DNA of 44,909 nt from an uncultured Prevotellaceae bacterium (lineage in GTDB: Bacteria; Bacteroidota; Bacteroidia; Bacteroidales; Bacteroidaceae). The notes under the pieces were generated by a model. The model ran no database searches and had not been told where the DNA came from. It worked only from the letters and a program-made list of their open reading frames with translations. A program made the translations under genes and the position numbers. The DNA is taken from contig CADBAP010000022.1 in assembly GCA_902792685.1 (NCBI GenBank), positions 1 through 44,909 of the forward strand. The letters run 5' to 3'. Positions 15,940 to 24,115 of this stretch are shown here, one piece after another (positions within the stretch are counted from its first letter, which is position 1; every line of letters begins with the position of its first letter).

Positions 15940-17244
15940 ATGAAAATATATAAAAATCCAAAGAAAGAATCGTGGAAAGAGATTACGGAACGTCCGCACT
16001 TGGATGTTTCGCAACTCAACAAGACTGTTGCCGACGTGCTGGCTGATGTGAAAGCCAACGGCGATACCGCCGTAAAGCACTATGAACAGCTGTTCGACCA
16101 TGTGGCATTGGACACGCTTGCTGTTTCCGAAGCCGAGATGCAGGAAGCCGAAAGCCTGGTCAGCGACGAACTGCGTCAGGCACTGGAACTGGCTCACGAC
16201 AATATTGCGAAGTTTCATGCCTCGCAGACCTTCGAGAGTCGTCGCATCGAAACCTGCAAAGGTGTGGTGTGTTGGCAGAAGAGCATCGCCATAGAAAAGG
16301 TGGGCTTGTATATCCCAGGTGGAACGGCACCGCTGTTTTCTACCGTACTCATGCTGGCAACACCCGCGAAGATTGCCGGCTGCAAGGATATCGTGCTCTG
16401 CACCCCACCCGACCGACAGGGAAAAGTGAACCCCGCCATCCTGGTGGCTGCCCGCATCGCTGGCGTCAGTCAGATCTTCAAAGCCGGTGGCGTACAGGCT
16501 ATCGGTGCAATGGCCTACGGCACAGAGAGCGTACCGAAGGTGTATAAGATTTTCGGACCTGGAAACCAATATGTAATGGCTGCCAAACAGCAGGTGAGTC
16601 TGCACGATGTGGCCATCGATATGCCGGCTGGCCCCTCAGAGGTGTGTGTGATTGCCGACGACACCAGCCGTGCCGACTTTGTGGCAGCCGATCTGTTGAG
16701 TCAGGCGGAACATGGTATCGACTCACAGGCAATACTTATCTCTATCTCAGAACATTTTATCGAATTGGTTCAAGAGGAGGTTGAAAAACAATTGGCACAG
16801 TTGCCCAGAAAAGAAATCGCGGCCAAAGCACTCGAAAACTCAAAACTCGTATTGGTGAAAGATGCTGATGAGGCGATGGCCTTGAGCAATGCCTACGCAC
16901 CAGAACACTTGATTATCGCCACAGGAAACTACGAGGAACTGTCAGAAAAAGTCATCAATGCCGGCAGCGTCTTCCTGGGCAAATATGCGTGTGAGAGTGC
17001 AGGCGACTACGCCAGCGGCACCAACCACACGCTACCCACTCATGGCTATGCCCTCGCCTACAACGGTGTCAATCTGGACAGCTATAACCGCAAGGTTACC
17101 TTCCAGCATCTCAGCGAAGAGGGTGTCTGCTCTATCGGCAAAGCGGTGGAGCTGATGGCTGAAAACGAACAGCTCGAAGCCCATGCAAATGCCATGAGAT
17201 TAAGAAGACCCACCCCCAACCCCTCCCTGTATGGAGGGGAGTAG
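15940..17244 (+). CDS. hisD: Histidinol dehydrogenase HisD
   Basis: The 434-aa Zn/NAD enzyme oxidises L-histidinol to L-histidine in two steps. Visible signatures are GLYIPGGTAPLFSTVLM, the PGNQYVMAAKQQV stretch, the Zn-site region LSQAEHGIDSQAIL and PAGPSE. It begins 1 nt after hisG, so the two are translationally linked. The last residues (LRRPTPNPSLYGGE) are not typical of HisD and are encoded by a GC-rich palindromic repeat that also supplies the stop codon; the ancestral C-terminus has been replaced. Confidence 0.95.
   Translation: MKIYKNPKKESWKEITERPHLDVSQLNKTVADVLADVKANGDTAVKHYEQLFDHVALDTLAVSEAEMQEAESLVSDELRQALELAHDNIAKFHASQTFESRRIETCKGVVCWQKSIAIEKVGLYIPGGTAPLFSTVLMLATPAKIAGCKDIVLCTPPDRQGKVNPAILVAARIAGVSQIFKAGGVQAIGAMAYGTESVPKVYKIFGPGNQYVMAAKQQVSLHDVAIDMPAGPSEVCVIADDTSRADFVAADLLSQAEHGIDSQAILISISEHFIELVQEEVEKQLAQLPRKEIAAKALENSKLVLVKDADEAMALSNAYAPEHLIIATGNYEELSEKVINAGSVFLGKYACESAGDYASGTNHTLPTHGYALAYNGVNLDSYNRKVTFQHLSEEGVCSIGKAVELMAENEQLEAHANAMRLRRPTPNPSLYGGE
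17206..17244. repeat. GC-rich palindromic element forming the 3' end of hisD, copy 5
   Basis: AGACCCACCCCCAACCCCTC followed by CCTGTATGGAGGGG shows the full family layout: one-sided CCCACCCC flank plus CCCCTCC/GGAGGGG core. It lies entirely in the hisD frame. Confidence 0.75.
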
Positions 17245-17260
17245 ATAGGGAAAGCAAATT

Positions 17261-17303
17261 GTGAAATCGTGAAATCGTGAAATCCGTCAAATCCGTCAAA
17301 TTC
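17261..17303. repeat. Short-period tandem repeat upstream of hisC
   Basis: GTGAAATC units (three copies) pass into CCGTCAAAT units (two copies), ending at the hisC start codon. Confidence 0.75.
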
Positions 17304-18338
17304 ATGAAGTCTTTAGAAACGCTCGTCCGTCCCAACATACTGGCATTAGCGCCATATAGTAGTGCACGCAACGAATACAGCGGTCACACAGCACACGTGT
17401 TCCTTGATGCCAACGAGAACCCGTATAACAAACCGTTCAACCGCTATCCTGACCCGCTGCAGGAAGAGCTGAAAGCTCAGATTGCAAAGGTGAAGGAAAT
17501 CAAAACCGAACAGATCTTCTTGGGCAACGGCTCTGATGAAGCCATCGACTTGGCCTACCGCTGTTTCTGTCGGCCACAAATCGACAATGTGGTCGCCATC
17601 GAACCCACCTACGGCATGTATAAAGTATGTGCCGACATCAACGATGTAGAATACCGTCCTGTGCTGCTCGACGAGAGATACCAGATAGAGGCCGCCCAAT
17701 TGCTGGCTGCCTGCGACGACCATACGAAGATCATATGGATCTGCAGCCCCAACAACCCTACGGGCAACAGCATCAACCGCGAAGCCATCGAGGAGGTGAT
17801 CAACCGTTTCGACGGCATCGTCATCGTCGATGAAGCCTATTCCGACTTCTCCCAGGTGCGTCCCTTCCGCCTCGATCTGGCGAAACACCCCAACCTCATC
17901 GTCCTCAACACCTTCAGCAAGGCGTGGGGCTGTGCTGCCATCCGTCTGGGAATGGCTTTCGCCAGTCCTGAGATTATCGCTATATATAATAAGGTGAAAT
18001 ATCCGTATAACGTCAACCTGCTCACGCAGCAGCAGGCAATGGAGGTCCTGAAGGCACGCTATGATGTCGACGACTGGGTGCGCGTGCTCAAACAGGAGCG
18101 CAGCCGCATGATATCAGCCTTCAACGACCTGCCCATCTGTCTGAAGGTCTATCCCACCGACGCCAACTTCTTCCTGGCACGCATGACAGACGCCCAGGCC
18201 ATCTACGACTACTTGGTCGATTGCGGCATCATCGTGCGCAACCGCACCAGAGTGAGTCTCTGCCAAAACTGTCTGCGCATAACCATTGGTAATAAGTCTG
18301 AAAACAACGAATTGTTGGCTGCATTACGACAATTCTAA
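17304..18338 (+). CDS. hisC: Histidinol-phosphate aminotransferase HisC
   Basis: The 344-aa PLP-dependent class I/II aminotransferase makes histidinol phosphate from imidazole-acetol phosphate and glutamate. It shows LDANENPYN near the N-terminus, SPNNPTGN (about residues 156-163), VDEAYSDF and the PLP-lysine region [16 protein letters not shown] (about 212-227). ATG at 17304 ([11 protein letters not shown]) is the natural start; an upstream in-frame ATG at 17277 would translate part of the tandem repeat. The 59-nt hisD-hisC gap consists almost wholly of that repeat. hisA, F, H and I are not in the window. Confidence 0.94.
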   Translation: MKSLETLVRPNILALAPYSSARNEYSGHTAHVFLDANENPYNKPFNRYPDPLQEELKAQIAKVKEIKTEQIFLGNGSDEAIDLAYRCFCRPQIDNVVAIEPTYGMYKVCADINDVEYRPVLLDERYQIEAAQLLAACDDHTKIIWICSPNNPTGNSINREAIEEVINRFDGIVIVDEAYSDFSQVRPFRLDLAKHPNLIVLNTFSKAWGCAAIRLGMAFASPEIIAIYNKVKYPYNVNLLTQQQAMEVLKARYDVDDWVRVLKQERSRMISAFNDLPICLKVYPTDANFFLARMTDAQAIYDYLVDCGIIVRNRTRVSLCQNCLRITIGNKSENNELLAALRQF

Positions 18339-18377
18339 CTTTTTTCTACTTTTTTGCAAAAAAAGTTATCAAATTGC

Positions 18378-18407
18378 TTGCTCTTTCCGAAATAAAGTGT
18401 AACTTTG
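18378..18407 (+). promoter_or_regulatory. Promoter of gdhA
   Basis: TTG (18378-18380), a 19-nt spacer and TAACTTTG (18400-18407); the leader of about 60 nt is AT-rich. Confidence 0.7.
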
Positions 18408-18473
18408 CAACCGAAAATTAGGAAAGAGTAATTTTTTCATGGATTTATAACCAACAATAAAAGTAAAAAGATT

Positions 18474-19808
18474 ATGAAAGCAACAGAAGTTGTAGAGAAT
18501 CTGAAACAGAGATTCCCCAATGAGCCGGAGTACATTCAGGCAGTAAGTCAGGTATTAGGAACTATCGAGGAAGAGTACAACAAGCACCCCGAATTCGAGC
18601 GCTACAATCTCATTGAGCGTCTCTGCATCCCCGACAGACTGGTACAATTCCGTGTAACATGGGTTGACGACAAGGGTAACGTACAGACAAACATGGGTTA
18701 CCGCATCCAGCACAACAATGTGATTGGCCCGTACAAAGGCGGTATCCGTTTCCACGCAAGTGTAAACCTCTCCATCCTGAAGTTCCTCGCCTTCGAGCAG
18801 ACCTTCAAGAACTCACTGACTACCCTTCCGATGGGTGGTGCCAAAGGTGGTTCCGACTTCTCTCCACGTGGAAAGTCAGCTAATGAGGTGATGCGTTTCT
18901 GCCAGGCTTTCATGTCTGAATTGTATCGTCACATCGGTCCTGATGAGGACGTTCCCGCAGGCGACATCGGTGTAGGCGGTCGCGAGGTAGCTTATATGTT
19001 CGGTATGTACAAGAAGCTCACCCACCAGTTCCAGGGCGTGCTCACTGGTAAGGGTCTGGAGTTCGGCGGTTCACTGATCCGTCCTGAGGCAACGGGTTAC
19101 GGTAATGTTTACTTCCTGTTGAACATGCTGAAGACCAAGAATATCGACATCAAGGGTAAGACCGTATTGGTATCAGGTTCTGGTAACGTAGCTCAGTACA
19201 CGATGGAGAAACTCATCCAGCTCGGTGCTAAGCCTGTTACCTGCTCTGACTCCGACGGTTACATCTACGATCCAGACGGTATCGACCGCGAGAAACTCGA
19301 CTTCATCATGGAACTGAAGAATATCGAGCGCGGACGTATCAAGGAATATGCTGAGAAATACGGCGTGAAATATGTAGCAGGTGCTAAGCCTTGGTTCGAG
19401 AAAGCCGACATCGCACTGCCTTCTGCTACTCAGAACGAAATCAACGGTGAGGCTGCTCAGGCATTGGTTGACAACGGTGTGATTGCTGTCAGCGAAGGTG
19501 CCAACATGCCTTCTACCCCAGAGGCTATCAAGATCTTCCAGGACGCCAAGATTCTCTATGCTCCTGGTAAGGCAGCCAACGCTGGTGGTGTAGCAGTATC
19601 AGGTTTGGAGATGAGCCAGAACTCTGAGCGTCTGCACTGGAGCCGCGAGGAAGTTGACCAGAAGCTCAAGGACATCATGTTCGACATCCACAGCAACTGT
19701 GTGAAGTACGGAACCGATGCCGACGGTTATGTCAACTACGTCAAGGGTGCCAACGTTGCCGGCTTCCTGAAGGTAGCTAAGGCTATGATGGCTCAGGGTA
19801 TCGTATAA
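18474..19808 (+). CDS. gdhA: NADP-type glutamate dehydrogenase
   Basis: The 444-aa hexameric enzyme interconverts 2-oxoglutarate plus ammonia and glutamate, a main ammonia-assimilation route in gut Bacteroidales. Substrate-site signatures are PYKGGIRFH (about residues 84-92) and LPMGGAKGGSDFSPRGKS (about 118-135), with the catalytic Lys in the latter; the Rossmann fold has VLVSGSGNVAQYT (about 226-238). The length of about 445 aa and the GGSDF motif fit the biosynthetic NADP(H) form. It has its own promoter and ends at a strong terminator shared with the convergent hydrolase gene. Confidence 0.95.
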   Translation: MKATEVVENLKQRFPNEPEYIQAVSQVLGTIEEEYNKHPEFERYNLIERLCIPDRLVQFRVTWVDDKGNVQTNMGYRIQHNNVIGPYKGGIRFHASVNLSILKFLAFEQTFKNSLTTLPMGGAKGGSDFSPRGKSANEVMRFCQAFMSELYRHIGPDEDVPAGDIGVGGREVAYMFGMYKKLTHQFQGVLTGKGLEFGGSLIRPEATGYGNVYFLLNMLKTKNIDIKGKTVLVSGSGNVAQYTMEKLIQLGAKPVTCSDSDGYIYDPDGIDREKLDFIMELKNIERGRIKEYAEKYGVKYVAGAKPWFEKADIALPSATQNEINGEAAQALVDNGVIAVSEGANMPSTPEAIKIFQDAKILYAPGKAANAGGVAVSGLEMSQNSERLHWSREEVDQKLKDIMFDIHSNCVKYGTDADGYVNYVKGANVAGFLKVAKAMMAQGIV

Positions 19809-19838
19809 GACCACACAAACATACAATACAAACACGTC

Positions 19839-19869
19839 AAAAGGCACTCCTTCACGGGGTGCCTTTTTT
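19839..19869. terminator. Bidirectional terminator between gdhA and hydrolase
   Basis: AAAAGGCACTCC pairs with GGGGTGCCTTTTTT around TTCAC. It also encodes the last codons (KKGTP) and stop of the minus-strand gene. Confidence 0.85.
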
Positions 19870-20796
19870 AGATACGAAATCCCTGACGCGCTCGACATAT
19901 TCCTTTCTATGCAGGAGGTACGACTCCGCATGCTCAGCCCCAGGAGCAATCCATAAAGCTTTCTTTCCCGACTTCGCCTCATAGAGCCGATGCACCATCT
20001 CCGTAGGCACAAACGTGTCTTTGCTGCCATGAATAAACAACATCGGATACGGCGATTTCCTGACAGCATCAATGGCCGAAGCCTCACCGAAGCTCCAGCC
20101 ATAACGCAACTTACACAACAGGCTGGTGGTGAACATCAGCGGGAACTCCGGCAAGCCGAACTGGTTTTTCAGCTCTCCCGCAAACTCATCCCACACGCTG
20201 GTATATCCGCAGTCTTCTACGAAGCGCAGGTCCCTGATACCCTTTGGCATCACCTCAGCCGACAGCATCATCGTTGTCGCTGCCCCCATCGATACCCCAT
20301 GCACCACCATCGTGTCCGTCTGGAATACCGATAGCCAGTGCAGCGCATCCTTCCTGTCGAGCCACCCCATCTGTATCATGTCACCCTCGCTCAGTCCGTG
20401 CGCATGAAGGTCGGGAATCACCACATTGTAACCCAGTTCCCGTTCATAAAGACGAGCCAGATAAAGGAAGCTGATGCTGCAGTTACGCCAACCATGCAAC
20501 ACGAGAGCCGTCCTGTTGCCACCCTTTCTGACATAGAGCGCATGGTGCCGTTCACCCGTAGGCATCGTCACGAACGTATCGCGCAGGGCGTTCCTCCTCA
20601 CCAGACTATCCACCCAGGGACGCGTCTCAGGAAACTCCTTGTATTGTTCGCGGAAGCACGCCGCCGTATCCGTCCGCTCAGGATTCGGAGCCAGCGAGTA
20701 GTCGAGCATATAAAAACTGCTTCCGATGACCGTCACGAAGACCATCACCACAACCACAACTACCAACCATACAATTCTTTTCCTGCTACGTTCCAT
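19852..20796 (-). CDS. Alpha/beta hydrolase, membrane-anchored
   Basis: The 314-aa product has one N-terminal membrane segment (VWLVVVVVVMVFVTVIGSS-type, residues 8-28) and a BAAT/Hydrolase_4-like alpha/beta hydrolase domain. The oxyanion region LVLHGWRN, nucleophile elbow VHGVSMGAAT (Ser at about 170), acid region HGSKDTFVP and catalytic His in APGAEHAES are all present. A serine hydrolase anchored at the inner membrane with a periplasmic domain is likely; the substrate (ester, peptide or bile-acid-like) cannot be told. The 3' end lies inside the gdhA terminator hairpin. Confidence 0.85.
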   Translation of the reverse strand: MERSRKRIVWLVVVVVVMVFVTVIGSSFYMLDYSLAPNPERTDTAACFREQYKEFPETRPWVDSLVRRNALRDTFVTMPTGERHHALYVRKGGNRTALVLHGWRNCSISFLYLARLYERELGYNVVIPDLHAHGLSEGDMIQMGWLDRKDALHWLSVFQTDTMVVHGVSMGAATTMMLSAEVMPKGIRDLRFVEDCGYTSVWDEFAGELKNQFGLPEFPLMFTTSLLCKLRYGWSFGEASAIDAVRKSPYPMLFIHGSKDTFVPTEMVHRLYEAKSGKKALWIAPGAEHAESYLLHRKEYVERVRDFVSKKGTP

Positions 20797-20819
20797 ATTG
20801 ATTAATATTTGTATTTTGA

Positions 20820-21398
20820 TTAGACGTTAGTCCGCTCTTCCCTTACTTCCGCAGCCATATCCATTTGCATATCCTCCTCGTCAAGTCGTGGATACCTCTT
20901 ACATCTTCCATCATGCATCTTACCTCTTATATCATCCAACCAAATTTGGTTCAATGTAAAAGCAACAGAATCCAGCGTCTCTTCCCGTTTCTTTGGCGTA
21001 AGCTGACATTCCCAAATGGTGATGCAATGCCAGCCCATTGCGGCAAGCTGCCTCTGTTCCTCCTTGTCGCGTTCCTTGTTCCTTCGGATCTTTGCCACCC
21101 AAAACTCCCTGTTCGTCTTCGGAATCTTACAGCAAGGAGAATTGTCAATTCTCAATTGTCCATTCTCAATTTGTGGCAGCGCTACATTGTGTCCGTGCCA
21201 GAAGCATCCGTTCACGAAGATACACGTCCTGTATTTCCTCAATACCAGGTCAGGATGCCCAGGTAGCCGTTTATGATTGAGTCTGTAGCGAAAGCCCCTC
21301 TTCCACAGTCCACACCGCACAGTCATCTCCGGCTTTGTATCCTTCGACCGGATTGCCGCCATATTCTTGCTTCGCTGCTTTGGAGAGAGTCTGTCCAT
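20820..21398 (-). CDS. vsr: Very short patch repair endonuclease (Vsr)
   Basis: The 192-aa enzyme nicks DNA 5' of the T in T:G mismatches left by deamination of 5-methylcytosine. Signatures are the start DRLSPKQRSKNMAAIRSKDT, the active-site core PGHPDLVLRKYRTCIFVNGCFWHGH (residues 46-70, including Asp50 and His68/His70) and NREFWVAKI. Known Vsr proteins are 135-155 aa. The extra length comes from an in-frame insertion at residues 76-89 (IENGQLRIDNS) encoded by an AATTGAGAATTG-type repeat and from a tail (residues 155-175) encoded by an ATCTTACC-type repeat. No cytosine methylase gene is adjacent. Confidence 0.9.
   Translation of the reverse strand: MDRLSPKQRSKNMAAIRSKDTKPEMTVRCGLWKRGFRYRLNHKRLPGHPDLVLRKYRTCIFVNGCFWHGHNVALPQIENGQLRIDNSPCCKIPKTNREFWVAKIRRNKERDKEEQRQLAAMGWHCITIWECQLTPKKREETLDSVAFTLNQIWLDDIRGKMHDGRCKRYPRLDEEDMQMDMAAEVREERTNV
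20894..20937. repeat. Short-period repeat inside the vsr 3' end
   Basis: Degenerate ATCTTACCTCTT/CATCTTCC units are read in frame as part of the Vsr tail. Confidence 0.65.
21138..21174. repeat. Short-period repeat inside vsr (CAATTCT/CAATTGTC unit)
   Basis: Three degenerate CAATTCT/CAATTGT copies are read in frame between the FWHGH and NREFW motifs. Related words recur at 21680-21700 and 21728-21745. Confidence 0.75.
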
Positions 21399-21602
21399 AT
21401 CACTTAAACATTCTATCAGTTCCTTCTTCGTTCATTCTCTGTATTTAGGTTGCCAGTTATTTCTGATGACAAAGATACGATTAAGTGAGGATAATACAAA
21501 ATAAATCATTGTTTATTTTTTTTGTCGAGCGAAAGTTTCTTTGACGAAGTCAAAGTTAGTATAAATCGAGCGAAAAGCCAAATAAAACAAGCAAGAAAAG
21601 CA
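21399..21602. other. Intergenic region with inverted CGAGCG/TTTGAC repeat
   Basis: No gene is seen here. The stretch 21523-21582 holds two TCGAGCGAAA words flanking the perfect palindrome CTTTGAC-GAA-GTCAAAG and resembles the element at 6923-6999. The rest is AT-rich. Confidence 0.5.
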
Positions 21603-21630
21603 AAAAGGTTCTTCCGAAGAAGAACCTTTT
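21603..21630 (-). terminator. Terminator downstream of tRNA-Asp and its remnant
   Basis: AAAAGGTTCTTC pairs perfectly with GAAGAACCTTTT (12 bp) with a UUCG loop on the minus strand, followed by T residues. Confidence 0.85.
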
Positions 21631-21631
21631 G

Positions 21632-21678
21632 CGGTGCGTACGGGAGCAGGCATTCTAACCAGGCTGAACTAACGCACC
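21632..21678 (-). pseudogene. tRNA-Asp remnant with internal 28-nt deletion
   Basis: This 47-nt segment is identical to the neighbouring tRNA-Asp except that the T-arm 5' part, variable loop and anticodon arm (28 nt) are missing. Both acceptor-stem halves, GGTGCGT and ACGCACC, and the D-arm are kept. It lies about 95 nt downstream of the intact gene, before the shared terminator. Confidence 0.85.
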
Positions 21679-21772
21679 TTTTTGAATTGAGAATTGCTAT
21701 TCCCTTCGACCAGCAACCGTTGGTTGGGAATTGAAAATTAAGAATTCTCTCCTCTATGGCGGCTTTTCCGAG

Positions 21773-21847
21773 CGGTGCGTACGGGACTCGAACCCGTGAC
21801 CTCCTGCGTGACAGGCAGGCATTCTAACCAGGCTGAACTAACGCACC
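21773..21847 (-). tRNA. tRNA-Asp (anticodon GTC)
   Basis: On the minus strand the 75-nt cloverleaf has acceptor GGTGCGT/ACGCACC, D-arm AGTTCAGCCTGGTTAGAATGC, anticodon stem CCTGC/GCAGG with loop CTGTCAC (GTC anticodon) and T-arm CGGG-TTCGAGT-CCCG. The discriminator is G and CCA is not encoded. Confidence 0.95.
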
Positions 21848-21912
21848 TTTTGGTTAAGCGGTTGCAAAGGTAGGAATATTTTTTGTTTCCACCAAAACAA
21901 AACGCTATTTTT

Positions 21913-22434
21913 TTATAAAAAACATTGTAAAAGACAAGCATCGTGATAACCTTCGGGGGTGAGGAGCCAGTCGTGCAGGATTGTTCTCTCTTTGAAACCA
22001 GCTTCATCGAACAACTGGCAGGAAGCGTGGTTGTCGTTATCGACATAGGCATAGAGCTGATGGAGACGGAGCACATCGCGGGCATAATCCAACAAAGCGC
22101 TGAGGGCTGCAAGGGCATAACCCTGATGACGGTACTGCTGTAGGATCACAATCCCTACTTCAGCTCGCAGATGCTGGGGGGAGAAGTCTTGCAGGTCGAT
22201 CAATCCGACGGTGGTTTCTTCGGCATTGTCGATGACCAGCCGTACTTGCTTGTCGGTATAGATGTCGCCTGTCGTACGTGCCAGATAGTCGTGCAGCACA
22301 TAGCGCGAATAGGGAACATTGGTGTTGCTGACCTGCCACAGCTCACGGTTGTTTTCTATCTGGTAGAGCAGGTCAAGGTCTTCTGGCTCCAGCGCCCGAA
22401 GGGCTACTTTCGGCTGTGAATGCAGGTTGTTCAT
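21913..22434 (-). CDS. GNAT-family N-acetyltransferase
   Basis: The 173-aa protein starts VALRALEPEDLDLLYQIEN and carries the acetyl-CoA-binding pattern EVGIVILQQYRHQGYALAAL (about residues 91-110; Q/R-x-x-G-x-A) and AYVDNDNHASCQLFDEAGF (about 130-148), as in RimJ/SpeG-type enzymes. It transfers an acetyl group to an amine; spermidine or a protein N-terminus are possible substrates, but the sequence does not decide. Its ATG overlaps the stop of the upstream glycosyltransferase gene (ATGA, 22431-22434), so translation is coupled and it is the last gene of the recR run. Confidence 0.88.
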   Translation of the reverse strand: MNNLHSQPKVALRALEPEDLDLLYQIENNRELWQVSNTNVPYSRYVLHDYLARTTGDIYTDKQVRLVIDNAEETTVGLIDLQDFSPQHLRAEVGIVILQQYRHQGYALAALSALLDYARDVLRLHQLYAYVDNDNHASCQLFDEAGFKERTILHDWLLTPEGYHDACLLQCFL

Positions 22435-23636
22435 CGGAATATCTCGTTGGGAGTGATGATGGTTTTCGTATCGGGATGATAGGTGGCGAGCAGCACATCC
22501 TGCTGCGGGTGTTCGCCGAAGATGTTGAGCAGGTGCTCGTAGGAGTAGGCCGATGCGTCATAGACGACATAGGTGGTGCGCTCCTTGTTGAAGGGAGTGG
22601 TCAGGGTATGATGGCCGCCAGGCAGTGTGGTTTCTGTTCCTTCCTTTACGGCGACGCAGGCGAGTCCTTTCTTCTTGGCTAAGGCGACGCAGGCTTCGAG
22701 GTTTTCCAGGTTGCCGATGAAGATATAGTCGGCCTGGGTTTGTTCGTTGGGCAGGAAGAAGCCGAGCGACTTCTTCATCCGGTTGTACTGCATGCTCATC
22801 AGGGCCAGGAAGGCTTTACCGTAGATGGCGAGTTTGATGGGGATGGTGAGGAAGAAGCTCTGCTGACCATAGTGTTTGCGCATGAAGATGAGCATGGCGT
22901 CGTAGAAGACGTGTACGTAGCGGAAGCCTGTGTGTCGCGAACTTTCGCCTTTATAATGGAGGATGCGCAGGGGCAGGTACCAGTTTTGGAAGCCGCCTTT
23001 GAGGATACGACAGCTCAGGTCGATGTCTTCGCCATACATGAAGAAGTCTTCGTCGAGGAGTCCCACTTTGTCGAGGGCTTCGCGGCGCAACAGACAGAAG
23101 GCTCCGCTGACGACTTCGATGGGTGCCTGTTGGTCCCAGGGGAGGCCGCTCATATAATATTTCCCATAGCGCGGATGCTTGGGAAAGAGCTGGCACAAAC
23201 CACTCATCTTATAGAACGACACCATCGGCGTGGGTAATCCGCGTCGTGACTCACGGGCATCGTTGCCGTTAGGGTCCATCATGCGCACGCCCAACGCTCC
23301 TGCATCGGGATGCTGCTCCATAAAGGTGACAGCCTGCTGCAACACCTGTTCGCCCACGATGGTATCGGGATTCAGCAGCAGCACGTATTCGCCTTCGCTC
23401 TGTCGGATGGCCACGTTGTTGGCACGCGAGAAGCCGAGGTTGTGGTTGCTGTCGATGAGGTGTACCTGCGGGAATCGTGCTGCGATGTATTCCACCGTTC
23501 CGTCGTGGGAATGGTTATCGACCACGTACACCTCTGCTTCGAGGTTGCGGATGGCGCGGAAGACACTATCGAGGCACTGCTCCAGATAGTACTTCACATT
23601 GTAGCTGACGATGACAACAGATAGTTTATAATGCAT
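22431..23636 (-). CDS. Family 2 glycosyltransferase
   Basis: The 401-aa GT-A fold enzyme starts HYKLSVVIVSYNVKYYLEQCL and shows VYVVDNHSHDGT, the DxD-type region LLLNPDTIV (about residues 85-93) and EVVSGAFCLLRREAL...DEDFFMYGEDIDLSCRI (about 173-203), as in rhamnosyl- and other GT2 enzymes of polysaccharide synthesis. Hydrophobic stretches near 250-275 may attach it to the membrane. About 110 C-terminal residues after SLGFFLPNEQ form a separate region seen in Bacteroidales relatives. The frame stays open upstream, but that part is antisense-frame overlap of the next gene. The start codon sits in an ATTACGCATTATGCATT repeat. Confidence 0.87.
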   Translation of the reverse strand: MHYKLSVVIVSYNVKYYLEQCLDSVFRAIRNLEAEVYVVDNHSHDGTVEYIAARFPQVHLIDSNHNLGFSRANNVAIRQSEGEYVLLLNPDTIVGEQVLQQAVTFMEQHPDAGALGVRMMDPNGNDARESRRGLPTPMVSFYKMSGLCQLFPKHPRYGKYYMSGLPWDQQAPIEVVSGAFCLLRREALDKVGLLDEDFFMYGEDIDLSCRILKGGFQNWYLPLRILHYKGESSRHTGFRYVHVFYDAMLIFMRKHYGQQSFFLTIPIKLAIYGKAFLALMSMQYNRMKKSLGFFLPNEQTQADYIFIGNLENLEACVALAKKKGLACVAVKEGTETTLPGGHHTLTTPFNKERTTYVVYDASAYSYEHLLNIFGEHPQQDVLLATYHPDTKTIITPNEIFR

Positions 23637-23650
23637 AATGCGTAATGCGG
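23629..23650. repeat. Short-period repeat (GCGTAAT/GCATAAT unit) at GT2 start
   Basis: Three degenerate AATGC(A/G)T units overlap the start codon of the glycosyltransferase gene. The same unit is repeated at 24719-24743. Confidence 0.7.
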
Positions 23651-23683
23651 AGTTCCTTGAGAACTTGTTCGAAAAATGCGTAA

Positions 23684-24115
23684 TTATTTTGGGGTTTCCG
23701 CAAGACACCTGTCCATACTGGGATAGATGAAGAACATGCTGAGGAAGAGGATGACCGCCATATAGAAATAGGAGGTGGTGAAGCTGAAGAAATAGTAGAA
23801 CCAGATGTTGACGACCATCGGTGCAGCGAGCATCATGATGCGCAGCAGGCCGAACAGCAGCAGGCGTTGTGGTGCTTTCTGGGCATCTTCGGTGAGCTGC
23901 TTGTGGATTTTTGGTATCCGGAACATATACAGTGCGAAGGGTATGGAACCCATCGTCAGCAGCACCATCACGGTTCCTGCAACGAAGTTGACGCTGGGGT
24001 CTTGCAGGTCGCCTGGCATCAGGCATTCTGTTTCGTACAGCACGATAATGGCAACTGCCAGAATGACAGGTGCAAAGAATGCAATCAGTAATTTCCTTTG
24101 TGTTTCTTTCATCAT
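23684..24115 (-). CDS. Four-TM integral membrane protein, unknown function
   Basis: The 143-aa protein has four predicted membrane segments (about residues 9-27, 44-65, 86-106 and 113-132), with a cytosolic loop [20 protein letters not shown] between the second and third. The start ATGATG overlaps the recR stop codon (24112-24115), so it is translated from the recR transcript. No family is recognised; it looks like a small Bacteroidales-specific inner-membrane protein. Confidence 0.78.
   Translation of the reverse strand: MMKETQRKLLIAFFAPVILAVAIIVLYETECLMPGDLQDPSVNFVAGTVMVLLTMGSIPFALYMFRIPKIHKQLTEDAQKAPQRLLLFGLLRIMMLAAPMVVNIWFYYFFSFTTSYFYMAVILFLSMFFIYPSMDRCLAETPK

Noticed and set aside
15363-16058. 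231-codon frame antisense to hisG/hisD
   Set aside because: It spans the junction of two certain genes and shows no protein features of its own.
21603-21847. Integration site of a genomic island at tRNA-Asp
   Set aside because: No integrase and no direct repeat of the tRNA 3' end beyond the deleted copy are seen, so an island is not supported.
23637-24026. Upstream extension of the glycosyltransferase frame (about 130 codons)
   Set aside because: It overlaps the membrane protein gene in another frame and has an Arg/Pro/His-rich, shadow-like composition; the GT2 domain starts at 23636.
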